Source: Lachnospiraceae bacterium
Lineage (GTDB): Bacteria > Bacillota > Clostridia > Lachnospirales > Lachnospiraceae
Length of the DNA: 64,000 nt
Reading direction: 5' to 3'
Assembly: GCA_017622875.1 (NCBI GenBank)
Contig: JAGAQG010000047.1
Coordinates: 62,001 to 126,000, forward strand
The position numbers were made by a program, and so were the translations under genes. Positions 17,875 through 26,642 of the stretch are shown here, piece after piece. The notes below the pieces were generated by a model. That model made no database searches and was not told the origin of the DNA. It was given only the letters and a program-made list of their open reading frames with translations. The stretch's first letter is position 1; each line of letters begins with the position of its first letter.

Positions 17875-17933
17875 GCACCTTAAGGAAAGAGGCTACATAA
17901 ACTGTAGTAACTCTCCTTTGAGGTGCTTTTTTT
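17875..17933 (+). terminator. Long hairpin overlapping the sigK RBS and start
   Basis: GCACCT at 17875-17880 pairs with AGGTGC at 17921-17926. Further pairs close around an inner stem CTACA/TGTAG (17893-17897 and 17903-17907), and seven T residues follow. The shape is that of an intrinsic terminator for the U32 gene. The 3' arm contains GAGGTG, the only good ribosome-binding sequence of sigK, and the T run contains its TTG start. Confidence 0.8.
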
Positions 17934-18546
17934 GAAAACATTTCCAAAACCACTTTCGGTAGAAGAAGAAACCTACTATATGAAAAAGAGCCGGGAGGGA
18001 GATATGGCTGCCAGAGAAATACTGATTCTGCGGAATATGAGACTGGTAGCTCATGTGGTAAAAAAATATCAATGTCCCGAAATTGAGCAGGAGGAATTAA
18101 TTTCCATTGGAACCATTGGCCTGATCAAAGCCATTGCCACTGTAGATGCGGAAAAGGGAAGGCTGTCTACGTATGCGGCGAGATGTATTGAAAATGAGCT
18201 TTTGATGTATTTTCGTTCCAAAAAGAAGCAGACAAAAGAGGTTTCCTTTTATGAGCCCATTGGAACAGACAAGGAAGGCAATGAAATCAATCTTCTGGAT
18301 GTGATTGAAAGTCAGGAGCAGTCAGCTTTTGAAATTGTGTCAGCAAAGGATGATACAAAAAAAGTCTATGAACTCATTCCTATGGTACTGACAGAGAGAG
18401 AGCGGGAAGTTCTGGCGCTGCGCTATGGATTATATGGAAAAAAGGAATACACCCAAAGAGAGGTGGCCGAAAAGCTTGGAATATCCAGATCCTATATCAG
18501 CCGCATAGAAAAAACTGCAATCGAAAAACTTCGAAGTTGTTTTTAG
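17932..18546 (+). CDS. sigK: RNA polymerase sporulation sigma factor SigK
   Basis: Mother-cell sigma factor for late sporulation. FPKPLSVEEETYYMKKS, then LRNMRLVAHVVKKYQCPEIE, ELISIGTIGLIKAI and STYAARCIENELLMYF are regions 1.2-2.4. LTEREREVLALRYGLYG and YTQREVAEKLGISRSYISRI are region 4. It matches Bacillus SigK along its length (204 aa) but has no pro-sequence, as in several clostridia, and it is not interrupted by a skin element. The TTG at 17932 is six bases after GAGGTG; a GTG at 17923 is an alternative with no RBS. That RBS lies inside a hairpin, so translation may be controlled. Confidence 0.92.
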   Translation: MKTFPKPLSVEEETYYMKKSREGDMAAREILILRNMRLVAHVVKKYQCPEIEQEELISIGTIGLIKAIATVDAEKGRLSTYAARCIENELLMYFRSKKKQTKEVSFYEPIGTDKEGNEINLLDVIESQEQSAFEIVSAKDDTKKVYELIPMVLTEREREVLALRYGLYGKKEYTQREVAEKLGISRSYISRIEKTAIEKLRSCF

Positions 18547-18565
18547 AAGAAAAATCTGTTACAAT
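18537..18565 (+). promoter_or_regulatory. Promoter of the yifB-dprA-topA-codY run
   Basis: TTGTTT (18537-18542), a 17-base spacer and TACAAT (18560-18565) straddle the end of sigK. This is a plausible sigma-A promoter for the next gene. Confidence 0.65.
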
Positions 18566-18641
18566 CAAAGTATCCAAAATCCAGTACTGATAATTCTATC
18601 AGGCAATTCCACAAAAAAGATAAAATGAAAAGAGGAAAAAG

Positions 18642-20171
18642 ATGTTTAGCAGTGTATTGTCTGCGGATGTCCGAGGCATTACCGGTATGCCCATTTGGGT
18701 GGAGACCGATGTTTCTGACGGACTTCCGGGCCTGGTGATGGTTGGCTATCTGGCATCCGCAGTAAGAGAATCCGCTGACAGGGTAAGGACTGCCATGAAG
18801 AATACAGGGGTATCTATACCGCCGAAGAAGATTACGGTGAATTTGTCCCCGGCGGATACAAAAAAGGAAGGGACAGGCTTTGATCTTGCCATTGCAGTAT
18901 CGCTGATGTGCAGTCTTGGCATGTTCCCGAAAGAATGTATTGAGAAAGTAATGTTTTTGGGAGAGCTTGGGCTGGATGGTACTGTGAAAAAAATTAGAGG
19001 GGTACTGCCGATGGCAGAGCTAGCAAAAGAATTAGGCTGTGCAGTCTGTGTGATCCCAAAAGATAATGAAGCGGAAGGACGTATTGTGAAAGGTATTGCC
19101 TGCGTGGGAGTGGAGAACTTGCGGGAGACTTTAAATAGAATCATCACGGGAGATTACAGTCAGGAAGACATAAGTCTGGAAATCATTAAAGAAACCCAGG
19201 AAACAAATCCTGATTTTTCAGAGATTCGTGGACAGGAAGGGGTAAAACAGGCTGCAAAGCTTGCGGCAGCCGGGCGGTTAAATCTTTTGATGGTAGGACC
19301 GCCAGGCTCAGGGAAGACTATGATCGCACGAAGGATTCCTACGATTTTACCCCAAATGTCAGAGGAGGAAAGTCTGGAAGTAACGAAAATCTATAGTGTC
19401 TGCGGACTGCTCCCGGAAGGGGTCGCGCTAATGAAAGACAGGCCCTTTCGAGCGCCTCATCATACGATTTCCGTATCTGCGATGGTAGGCGGAGGACGTC
19501 AGCAGGTAATGCCGGGCGAAATCAGTTTAAGCAATCACGGCTGCCTGTTCCTGGATGAAATTACGGAGATTCCAAGGAATGTTTTGGAGTCCCTTCGTCA
19601 GCCATTAGAAGATCGTTGTGTGCAGATTTCCAGAGTCAGCGGAAATGCCGTTTTTCCGGCCAATACTATGCTCATAGCTGCTATGAATCCCTGCAGATGT
19701 GGTTATTATCCGGACATGAATAAATGTCATTGTAATGCAGGAGAAATTCACCGTTATCTGAATAAAATCAGTATGCCATTTATTGACCGTATGGATTTAT
19801 GCGTGGAGGCACCAAGAGTAGCCTTTGAGGAACTGACGGGAGAAGAATCTGGAGAAACTTCTAAAAAAATCCGTGAAAAGGTTCTAAGAGCCCATCAGAT
19901 GCAGACAGAACGTTATCAGGGATCAGCCTATCGTTTCAATGGAGACGTTAAAGGATCTGATGTGGAAGAATATTTTCGTGTAGGGAAAAAGCAAAAGAAG
20001 CTTTTAGAGGATGCATTTGAAAACTTAAATCTGACTGCCCGTTCCTACCATAAAATCTTAAAGGTGGCAAGAACTGCGGCTGACCTGGAATGCGAAAAGG
20101 ATATAGAAGTCAGTCATATTTTACAGGCAATCTGTTATCGAAATATAGACAGAAAGTTTTGGGCGGTGTGA
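18642..20171 (+). CDS. YifB/ComM-family Mg chelatase-like AAA+ ATPase
   Basis: 509-residue ATPase. The N-terminal Lon-substrate-like domain (FSSVLSADVRGITGMPIWVE, KITVNLSPADTKKEGTGFDL) is followed by the AAA+ core with Walker A MVGPPGSGKTMIARRIP and FRAPHHTISVSAMVGGG. The Walker B is CLFLDEITEIPR, and IAAMNPCRCGYYPD is the family's cysteine-bearing sensor region. Homologous ComM is a hexameric helicase that extends branch migration during transformation. Its gene is adjacent to dprA here, an association seen in many bacteria. AAGAGGAAAAAG precedes the ATG. Confidence 0.93.
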   Translation: MFSSVLSADVRGITGMPIWVETDVSDGLPGLVMVGYLASAVRESADRVRTAMKNTGVSIPPKKITVNLSPADTKKEGTGFDLAIAVSLMCSLGMFPKECIEKVMFLGELGLDGTVKKIRGVLPMAELAKELGCAVCVIPKDNEAEGRIVKGIACVGVENLRETLNRIITGDYSQEDISLEIIKETQETNPDFSEIRGQEGVKQAAKLAAAGRLNLLMVGPPGSGKTMIARRIPTILPQMSEEESLEVTKIYSVCGLLPEGVALMKDRPFRAPHHTISVSAMVGGGRQQVMPGEISLSNHGCLFLDEITEIPRNVLESLRQPLEDRCVQISRVSGNAVFPANTMLIAAMNPCRCGYYPDMNKCHCNAGEIHRYLNKISMPFIDRMDLCVEAPRVAFEELTGEESGETSKKIREKVLRAHQMQTERYQGSAYRFNGDVKGSDVEEYFRVGKKQKKLLEDAFENLNLTARSYHKILKVARTAADLECEKDIEVSHILQAICYRNIDRKFWAV

Positions 20172-20173
20172 AT

Positions 20174-21070
20174 ATGAAAAAATATATTAATAAAGAACTG
20201 CCGGAAGGCATACGCTATATTAGCAGGAGTGAGAAAGAATTTCCAGAAAAGCTTCTGGAGCTGTCAGACTGTCCGGACGGAATTTATGTGCGGGGAAAGC
20301 TGCCCGATCCGAAAAAGAAGACGGTTGCAATCGTGGGGGCAAGAATGTGCAGTGCGTATGGACGTGCTACGGCATCCTATTTTGCGAGAGTGCTGGCTGC
20401 AAATGATGTGCAGATCATCAGTGGACTTGCTCTTGGCATTGACGGGGCAGCCCATGAGGGGGCATTGATGGCGGGGGGAGCTACCTTCGCAGTAATGGCA
20501 GGAGATGTTTCGGTGTGTTATCCACGCGGGCATATCGAGCTTTATGAGCAGATGCGAAAAACCGGTGGAATCTTGTCAGAGGAGCCTTGCGGATGCCCGC
20601 CGCTTCCGAGGTTGTTTCCAAAGCGTAACAGATTAATCAGCATTTTATCGGATGTGGTTCTTGTGGTGGAAGCAAAAGAAAAAAGCGGTTCTCTAATTAC
20701 CGCGGATTTTGCCGCAGAACAGGGAAGAGATCTGTTTGCGGTGCCGGGAAGGCTGGAAGATGAGTTGAGCAAGGGGTGTAATGAATTGATTTCTCAAGGA
20801 GCTGGGATTGCGATTTCTCCAGAAAGAATGTTAGAAATTATGGGGGAAAAGGTAAAAAAATCTGACAATTCAGAATCCTTTAGTGAAAATGTCCTTGCAA
20901 GGCAGGAAAATATGGTGTATAGTTGTCTAAGTTTACAACCCAAAACCCTGGAAGATTTATGTAAAGCTACGAAATTATCGATTACCTCGGTAACAGAGTC
21001 GGTCATGCTCTTACAGCTTCAGGGCCTGGTAAAAGAAATAGGACGAAACAGATATGTAAGGTCTGTTTAG
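20174..21070 (+). CDS. dprA: DNA-processing protein DprA
   Basis: Binds incoming single-stranded DNA and loads RecA in transformation; it also occurs in non-competent species. The Rossmann-like core has VAIVGARMCSAYGRATASYF, IISGLALGIDGAAHEGAL and RGHIELYEQM, then LFPKRNRLISILSDVVLVVE and SGSLITADFAAEQGRDLFAV. A winged helix ends the protein (LEDLCKATKLSITSVTESV). An in-frame ATG at 20090 lies inside yifB. GGGCGGTG overlapping the yifB stop selects 20174, giving 298 aa. It is co-transcribed with yifB and topA. Confidence 0.94.
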   Translation: MKKYINKELPEGIRYISRSEKEFPEKLLELSDCPDGIYVRGKLPDPKKKTVAIVGARMCSAYGRATASYFARVLAANDVQIISGLALGIDGAAHEGALMAGGATFAVMAGDVSVCYPRGHIELYEQMRKTGGILSEEPCGCPPLPRLFPKRNRLISILSDVVLVVEAKEKSGSLITADFAAEQGRDLFAVPGRLEDELSKGCNELISQGAGIAISPERMLEIMGEKVKKSDNSESFSENVLARQENMVYSCLSLQPKTLEDLCKATKLSITSVTESVMLLQLQGLVKEIGRNRYVRSV

Positions 21071-21083
21071 AGGTGAAGAATTA

Positions 21084-23078
21084 ATGGCAAAGTATTTAGT
21101 GATCGTGGAATCACCAGCGAAAGTAAATACAATCAAAAAGTTTTTAGGCGCAAATTATGAGGTCATGGCATCCAATGGACATGTGAGAGATCTTCCAAAG
21201 AGCCAGATGGGAATTGGCCCGGAAAATGACTTCGAACCAAAGTACATTACCATTCGGGGAAAAGGGGATATTCTGGCAAAGCTTCGCAAGGAAGCGAAAA
21301 AGGCAGATAAGATTTATCTTGCAACTGACCCGGACCGTGAAGGAGAAGCGATTTCATGGCATTTATCACAGGCTTTAAATCAGGATCCCAAAAAAATGTA
21401 TCGTATCACATTTAATGAGATTACAAAGCAGGCGGTAAAAAATTCTATCAAGCAGGCCAGAGAGATTGATATGAATCTGGTAGATGCACAGCAGACACGA
21501 AGAATCCTGGACCGTATGGTGGGATATCGAATCAGTCCGGTACTCTGGGATAAGATCAAGAGAGGACTTAGTGCAGGACGCGTACAGTCTGCGGCACTTC
21601 GTATCATAGCAGACAGGGAAGAAGAAATTGCAGCATTTGTACCGGAAGAATACTGGTCACTGGATGCAAAGCTTCTGGCAGAAGGCAGTAAAAAGCCGTT
21701 GATCGCCAAATTTTACGGTACTGAAAAAGAGAAGATTGAAATTACAAGTGAAGAACAGATCTTAAAGATTCAAAAAGAGTTGGAAAATGCAGCGTATGAA
21801 GTAGCGGATATTAAAAAAGGGGAACGTACCAAAAAAGCACCGCTTCCATTTACGACCAGCACACTTCAGCAGGAGGCGTCCAAAGCACTGAATTTCTCAA
21901 CTCAGAAAACCATGCGTCTTGCACAGCAGCTTTATGAAGGTGTCGAGGTCAAAGGTCAGGGAACGGTAGGTCTGATTACCTACTTGCGTACTGATTCTAC
22001 TCGTGTATCTGAGGAAGCGGAAACTGCGGCGAAGGAATTTATTTCTTCAAATTATGGAGAAGAATATCTTGCAGAAGGTACAGCAGTGAAGAAAGAAACA
22101 AAGAAGATTCAGGATGCGCACGAAGCGATCCGTCCGACAGATTTAAAGCGTACACCGACTGTTGTAAAAGAATCTTTAAGCCGAGACCAGTTCCGTTTGT
22201 ATCAATTAATATGGAAGAGATTCGCAGCCAGCCGCATGAGTTCAGCAAGATATGAGACAACGTCTGTAAAGATTCTGGCAAATGGATATCGTTTCCAGTT
22301 GGCAGATTCCAAGCTTGCCTTTGACGGATTCTTATCTGTTTATACAGAAACAGACGGAGAGGAAATTGAAAAGGCGAACGTAAAATCTCTGGAAAAGGGT
22401 ACAGTTCTGAAGTTTGAGGAATTTGATGGAAAGCAGCATTTCACCCAGCCGCCGGCACATTTTACGGAAGCAGCTCTGGTAAAAACATTGGAAGAGCTGG
22501 GAATCGGGCGTCCAAGTACTTATGCACCGACCATTACAACGATCATTGCGAGAAGATATGTAGCGAAAGAAGGAAAGAATCTTTATATTACAGAGCTTGG
22601 AGAAATCGTGAATGATATGATGAAGCGTGCATTCCCAAGCATTGTGGATACCGAGTTTACAGCCAATGTAGAAGGCCTCTTGGACTGCATTGCAGATGGA
22701 AATGTAAAATGGAAGACAGTGGTTCGAAACTTCTATCCGGACCTTGAGGCGGCAGTGAATAATGCCGAAAAAGAACTGGAAAATGTAAAGATTGCCGATG
22801 AAGAGACCGATGTGATCTGTGAAGAATGCGGAAGAAACATGGTCATTAAATACGGGCCTCATGGAAAATTTTTAGCCTGTCCGGGATTTCCGGAGTGCAG
22901 AAATACAAAACCATATCTGGAAAAGATTGGTGTAGCATGCCCGCAGTGCGGAAAAGACATTGTTATCCGCAAGTCAAAGAAGGGCAGAAAGTATTATGGC
23001 TGCGAAAATAATCCGGAATGCGATTATATGACATGGCAAAGACCAAAGGCTGCAGATGCAGCGGGAGATAAAGAATAA
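21084..23078 (+). CDS. topA: DNA topoisomerase I
   Basis: Type IA topoisomerase that relaxes negative supercoils. The TOPRIM domain opens KYLVIVESPAKVNTIKKFLG, with acidic ATDPDREGEAISWHL. VGYRISPVLWDKIKRGLSAG follows, then the nucleophile tyrosine in GLITYLRTDSTRVSEEAE. ELGIGRPSTYAPTITTII is a conserved cleft segment. Two C-terminal zinc ribbons are intact (CEECGRNMV with CPGFPEC, CPQCGKDIV with CENNPEC). The length of 664 residues is close to that of other Firmicutes. AGAGGTGAAGAATTA precedes the ATG, and codY begins one base after the stop. Confidence 0.96.
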   Translation: MAKYLVIVESPAKVNTIKKFLGANYEVMASNGHVRDLPKSQMGIGPENDFEPKYITIRGKGDILAKLRKEAKKADKIYLATDPDREGEAISWHLSQALNQDPKKMYRITFNEITKQAVKNSIKQAREIDMNLVDAQQTRRILDRMVGYRISPVLWDKIKRGLSAGRVQSAALRIIADREEEIAAFVPEEYWSLDAKLLAEGSKKPLIAKFYGTEKEKIEITSEEQILKIQKELENAAYEVADIKKGERTKKAPLPFTTSTLQQEASKALNFSTQKTMRLAQQLYEGVEVKGQGTVGLITYLRTDSTRVSEEAETAAKEFISSNYGEEYLAEGTAVKKETKKIQDAHEAIRPTDLKRTPTVVKESLSRDQFRLYQLIWKRFAASRMSSARYETTSVKILANGYRFQLADSKLAFDGFLSVYTETDGEEIEKANVKSLEKGTVLKFEEFDGKQHFTQPPAHFTEAALVKTLEELGIGRPSTYAPTITTIIARRYVAKEGKNLYITELGEIVNDMMKRAFPSIVDTEFTANVEGLLDCIADGNVKWKTVVRNFYPDLEAAVNNAEKELENVKIADEETDVICEECGRNMVIKYGPHGKFLACPGFPECRNTKPYLEKIGVACPQCGKDIVIRKSKKGRKYYGCENNPECDYMTWQRPKAADAAGDKE

Positions 23079-23079
23079 T

Positions 23080-23841
23080 ATGAGTATTCAGCTATTAGAT
23101 AAAACAAGAAAACTGAACAGACTTTTGAAAAATGCGGAGAGTTCTGAAATCAGTTTTAGTGAGATCAGTAAAGTTTTAAAGGAAATGCTCCGTTCCAATG
23201 TACTGGTGCTGAGCAAAAAAGGAAAAATCTTAGGCATCAGCCATGAGGAATCCTTTGAAAAAATTGAGGAGCTGCTGGGAGATGCCCGCGGGGTGCGCAT
23301 TGATGCAAGTTTAAATGAGAGACTTCTTGCAGTGCTTTCCACAAGGGAAAATGTGTATTTACAGACCCTTGGTTTTTCTGGAGATACAAAGAATTATCAT
23401 GGAATGATCGTTCCAATTGATATTGCCGGAGAACGACTTGGCACACTTTTTATGTACCGTGCAGACGATATATATGATATTGAAGACATTATTCTCTGTG
23501 AATATGGAGCCACGGTCATTGGGATGGAAATGATGCGTGCGGAAAATGATGAAACTGCGGAAGAAAACCGTAAGCAGCATGTGGTGCAGTCTGCTTTAAG
23601 CACCTTGTCAGGTTCAGAATTAAAAGCGATGCGTTACGTTTTCAGAGAATTGCAGGGAACCGACGGAATTCTTGTAGCAAGTAAGATTGCAGAGCAGGCA
23701 GGAATTACGCGCTCTATCATTGTTACCGGCTTAAAGAAACTGGAAAGTGCAGGAGTAATTGAATCTAAGAGCGCCGGAATGAAGGGGACAAAGGTCCGTA
23801 TCTGCAATGAAATGCTCATTGAAGAACTTCAGAATCTATAA
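23080..23841 (+). CDS. codY: GTP-sensing global repressor CodY
   Basis: Senses GTP and branched-chain amino acids and represses adaptive genes in rich conditions. The N-terminal GAF domain (SIQLLDKTRKLNRLL, EMLRSNVLVLSKKGKILG) is followed by a linker with EEILLCEYGATVIG-like DIILCEYGATVIGMEM. The C-terminal winged helix reads SELKAMRYVFRELQG, SKIAEQAGITRSIIVTGLKK and SAGMKGTKVRI. It has 253 residues from the ATG at 23080; an upstream in-frame start lies inside topA. The ribosome site is weak (GGGAG 13 bases away), consistent with coupling to topA. Confidence 0.95.
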   Translation: MSIQLLDKTRKLNRLLKNAESSEISFSEISKVLKEMLRSNVLVLSKKGKILGISHEESFEKIEELLGDARGVRIDASLNERLLAVLSTRENVYLQTLGFSGDTKNYHGMIVPIDIAGERLGTLFMYRADDIYDIEDIILCEYGATVIGMEMMRAENDETAEENRKQHVVQSALSTLSGSELKAMRYVFRELQGTDGILVASKIAEQAGITRSIIVTGLKKLESAGVIESKSAGMKGTKVRICNEMLIEELQNL

Positions 23842-23894
23842 TTTTCAGAGAATGTTTAGATGTATGAAAAAAGTATAAAATCCTTTTTCAGGCA

Positions 23895-23923
23895 TTGACA
23901 TTCTATGGCAAAACGATTAATAT
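23895..23923 (+). promoter_or_regulatory. Sigma-A promoter of groESL
   Basis: TTGACA (23895-23900), a 17-base spacer and TAATAT (23918-23923) lie immediately upstream of the CIRCE operator. Confidence 0.9.
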
Positions 23924-23934
23924 AGGTTTAACGG

Positions 23935-23961
23935 TTAGCACTCAAACAAAATGAGTGCTAA
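23935..23961 (+). promoter_or_regulatory. CIRCE operator (HrcA binding site)
   Basis: A perfect TTAGCACTC, nine-base spacer, GAGTGCTAA inverted repeat, placed just after the -10 box of groESL. It indicates HrcA-mediated heat-shock control. Confidence 0.98.
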
Positions 23962-24008
23962 TAACACGAGGGAAGAATTGAAGAACATTATTATAAGGAG
24001 GCGTCATC

Positions 24009-24296
24009 ATGAAATTAATCCCATTAGGTGACAAGGTTGTATTAAAACAGGTGGAAGCTGAAGAAACAACAGCATCCGGTATTATTTTATCAGCAAAAAC
24101 ACAGGAAAAACCTCTCGAAGGTATTGTAGTAGCAGTTGGACCTGGCGGAATCGTAGATGGTAAAGAAGTTGTTATGCAGGTTAAAGAAGGCGACAAGGTT
24201 ATTTACCAGAAATACTCTACAACAGAAGTTAAGGTAAACGGTGAAGAATATTTAATGGTAAAACAGAACGATATCTTAGCAATCGTTGTTGACTAA
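24009..24296 (+). CDS. groES: Co-chaperonin GroES
   Basis: The 95-residue ring-forming lid of GroEL. KLIPLGDKVVLKQVEAEET is the N-terminal strand, ASGIILSAKTQEKPLEG the mobile loop, VVAVGPGGIVDGKEV the roof region, and the end is ILAIVVD. TAAGGAGGCGTCATC gives a strong RBS. It is the first gene of the CIRCE-controlled operon. Confidence 0.98.
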   Translation: MKLIPLGDKVVLKQVEAEETTASGIILSAKTQEKPLEGIVVAVGPGGIVDGKEVVMQVKEGDKVIYQKYSTTEVKVNGEEYLMVKQNDILAIVVD

Positions 24297-24324
24297 TTAA
24301 TTCGATAGGAAATCTTGGAGGTAG

Positions 24325-25956
<1,632 letters not shown>

Positions 25957-26003
25957 TCCCGCAGAAAAGTGAACAGAAATTATTTAAGAAATCAGGAAAA
26001 TAA

Positions 26004-26033
26004 GCAGGGGAGGAACCTCTTTCCCTCCCCTGC
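26004..26033 (+). terminator. Hairpin after groEL
   Basis: GCAGGGGAGG and CCTCCCCTGC form a 10-bp GC-rich stem with a 10-base loop. No T run follows on the plus strand, so termination here may be inefficient or Rho-assisted. Confidence 0.5.
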
Positions 26034-26085
26034 AGATTCTAAGTATCAACTATTAATCCCAATCGAACTTAAATTTAATATTTTG

Positions 26086-26115
26086 AAATGAAAAATGCCG
26101 TCCAAATGACGGCAT
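26086..26115 (-). terminator. Intrinsic terminator of the XRE regulator
   Basis: ATGCCGTC and GACGGCAT pair around a 5-base loop at 26095-26115 and run into TTTTTCATTTC on the minus strand, just past the stop of the gene at 26124-26477. Confidence 0.88.
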
Positions 26116-26123
26116 GCTTTCAC

Positions 26124-26477
26124 TTACAATTCAGAATCAGCAGAGTTCATTGAAAGATAGAATTCGGCTAATTTTAGAGCACGATTCACTTCTTGCGGTG
26201 AGTATGAATCGGCAAGACGATGAAATGTCCGATGATTTAAATCGGTTTCAACTGTAGCATCTCCAAAAAGAAGGTAGTCCGTAGAAACATCACAGACTTT
26301 AGCAATTTGAGCTAATACATCCAGGGTAACGGTTCGTTTTCCCTGTTCAATAAGTGTCAGATAGGAGGGTGAGATGTAAAGCATATCTGCAAAATATTTT
26401 TGTGTTTTCTTCTGTTTGGATCTTAAAAGTTTGATTCGATTTCCCATTTCAACAAGGTTCACTGAGTTGTTTACCAT
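26124..26477 (-). CDS. XRE-family HTH transcriptional regulator
   Basis: 117-residue DNA-binding protein. MGNRIKLLRSKQKKTQKYFA, ISPSYLTLIEQGKRTVTLDV and AKVCDVSTDYLLFGD form a complete Cro/CI-type helix-turn-helix (residues 11-70). A short helical C-terminal part (SPQEVNRALKLAEFYLS) may dimerise or sense. The ATG at 26477 has AAAGGGGGAAA upstream. The gene is divergent from the protease at the left edge of the secretion locus, with their starts 165 bases apart, so it may regulate the shared intergenic region. No ligand is evident. Confidence 0.88.
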   Translation of the reverse strand: MVNNSVNLVEMGNRIKLLRSKQKKTQKYFADMLYISPSYLTLIEQGKRTVTLDVLAQIAKVCDVSTDYLLFGDATVETDLNHRTFHRLADSYSPQEVNRALKLAEFYLSMNSADSEL

Positions 26478-26555
26478 ATAAAACTAATTTCCCCCTTTAT
26501 AGAAATATGCTATCATCGAAAGTTGTCGAAAAAATTACTGATAGAAAAAATAAAA

Positions 26556-26584
26556 TTGACTGTAAGTAAAAAAAGGCGTAATAT
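26556..26584 (+). promoter_or_regulatory. Promoter of the protease-PP2C-kinase operon
   Basis: TTGACT (26556-26561), a 17-base spacer and TAATAT (26579-26584) lie 59 bases before the protease start. Confidence 0.8.
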
Positions 26585-26642
26585 GTAATTGTATGTAAAA
26601 TCCTGTCGATTTTATAAAAAGTTCAATAATGGAGGGACAAAA

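Noticed and set aside
20090..20173. N-terminal extension of DprA starting at 20090
   Set aside because: The extension lies in the yifB coding region and has no RBS, while GGGCGGTG precedes the internal ATG at 20174 that begins at the family-typical N terminus.
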